Below the pieces are notes generated by a model. That model was not told the DNA's origin, ran no database searches, and worked only from the letters and a program-made list of their open reading frames with translations. 64,000 nucleotides of DNA, taken from contig JAGGNK010006892.1 of the NCBI GenBank assembly GCA_017590115.1, positions 15,105,736-15,169,735 on the forward strand, written 5' to 3'. Shown one piece after another: positions 63,149-64,000 of the stretch (the stretch's first letter is position 1; every line of letters starts with the position of its first letter). Origin of the DNA: Montifringilla adamsi (taxonomy: Eukaryota > Chordata > Aves > Passeriformes > Passeridae). Made by a program: the position numbers and the translations under genes.

Positions 63149-63284
63149 GGGGGAAGGCATGATTATTTTCCATGTATGTGTTTAGTTGGTTAGTATTATC
63201 TAACCTAATAGAATGAGTGTATGATAGACACACAGCTTCACTATAGAAGATTCTGCGATCCTTTCATAAAAAAGTTGCAAGTCC

Positions 63285-63756
63285 TTATATGAAGTTCATT
63301 GTAGTCAGCAGAATCTTTTTCCATAGGTGTCTGCATTTGGCACTTGCAGAGCTGACAAACAGCTTTACTATTTGTGTGAATATTGTGGGCAGTCTTGATA
63401 TAGTTGCAGGTGAGGGATTCTCAGTCTGTAGCTGCATCAAAGCTGCTGTTGGATCCACTGACAAAGGCACAGTAATAATGGCACTAATAAAAATCCCTGT
63501 CAAAGCTTTGGATAAAGTTGACAGTCCCCATTTGGCAGTAGTCAGTAGTTTTGCTGAGTACATCCAGAGAGGATTTCCAAGCCATTACATAACCTTTTTC
63601 TAGAGAAGGGAAAGGTCTTGAGAGGACTTGAAGGAGTTGGTATTCTGGAATATGTGAATTGCATGTGTCCAAGAAGGCATAAGCTATACTAAGAGCAAAA
63701 AGTTGAGATACACAGACGGTCTCATGTTCACAAGGCTTGGGGAATCTCCTGCTCAC
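63285..63756 (-). other. Block of overlapping ORFs on both strands, possible relic of a coding element
   Basis: Two minus-strand ORFs (63484-63756 and 63285-63563) overlap in different frames and could be one reading frame with a shift near 63530. A 104-codon plus-strand ORF (63289-63603) covers the same DNA. No motif (no zinc knuckle, protease, RT or transposase signature) is visible. Possibly a decayed pseudogene or unlisted repeat, possibly chance. Confidence 0.2.
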
Positions 63757-64000
63757 ATGGCATTTATATTGCTTATGGATCTCATGTTCCTGCTGCTTAG
63801 GCGTAGACTCTCTGTGGCTGGTCTATAATGGAGAGATTTAGTTGAAGTAGTCCAGAGGATCCACAGCAAATCAGCCATAACCTAATTTCTGAGGAACAGA
63901 AGAGACTGGTGGGACTAAAGCAGGCACAAGGAGGTTTGTGTAAAAGGCCAGAGGTGTGTAAGACATGGAAAAGAAATGTCTACATATAGGTGTCTGTATC

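Larger units (their letters stand above)
57563..64000. other. Upstream intergenic DNA, no gene supported
   Basis: AT-rich. One CR1 tail at 60.86 kb, an imperfect repeated phrase (AAGAGCGTTAGGCCAAGTTCCA at about 59949, AAGAGCATTAGGCTTAGTGCCA at about 60009), the 63.11 kb tandem duplication and the 63.3-63.75 kb ORF block. Other ORFs are under 100 codons and lack support. Confidence 0.55.

Noticed and set aside
1..64000. CRISPR arrays, tRNA/rRNA genes, bacterial operons, viral genomes
   Set aside because: No regularly spaced direct repeats, no tRNA cloverleaf or rRNA signatures, and no viral hallmark motifs were seen on either strand by eye.

Overview
The window is vertebrate nuclear DNA, most likely from a bird. 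It is AT-rich and almost entirely non-coding. It carries at least nine clear fragments of the CR1 LINE, several ending in the diagnostic ATTCTATGA / ATTCTGTGA 3' terminus, plus older decayed copies. CR1 is also abundant in crocodilians and turtles, so 'bird' is an inference from CR1 type and sparse repeats. There are no bacterial-style operons, CRISPR arrays, rRNA or tRNA genes that I can see.

Layout. (1) 55.8-57.3 kb is a CpG island, interrupted by a well-preserved sense-strand CR1 copy (56.57-56.87 kb). On the minus strand it holds a convincing first coding exon (56192-56392): an Arg/Ala-rich N-terminus, a short hydrophobic segment and a consensus donor. NRF1-, ETS-, GC-box- and YY1-like motifs cluster at the start codon. 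(2) From 56 kb leftward to about 2 kb the sequence reads as introns of one minus-strand gene. I found 20 candidate coding exons, each with a splice acceptor, an open frame and a donor. Joined in order they keep one frame of 1980 nt (659 codons plus stop). The long exons at 42.2, 39.6, 30.6, 27.5, 15.4, 9.5, 3.5 and 2.3 kb are the better ones. The 27-60 nt exons are weak, and phase agreement partly guided my choice, so the model is a hypothesis. I do not recognise the protein: it would have a mitochondrial-like or signal-anchor N-terminus, a helical middle and a C-terminal pair of membrane segments. (3) 57.3-64 kb is upstream intergenic DNA with two poly-A tracts flanking a 79-base assembly gap, one CR1 piece, small tandem duplications and an unexplained block of ORFs on both strands near 63.3-63.75 kb.

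Other structure includes a 32-bp near-perfect palindrome (21757), an 11-bp perfect inverted repeat (46850-46892), a degenerate minisatellite (51.4 kb), a dispersed direct duplication (53.73/54.84 kb) and many A/T runs. Almost everything else is ordinary intron sequence. I see no clear undescribed system. The most useful open questions are the identity of the minus-strand gene and whether the young CR1 in its CpG island has become part of its promoter.
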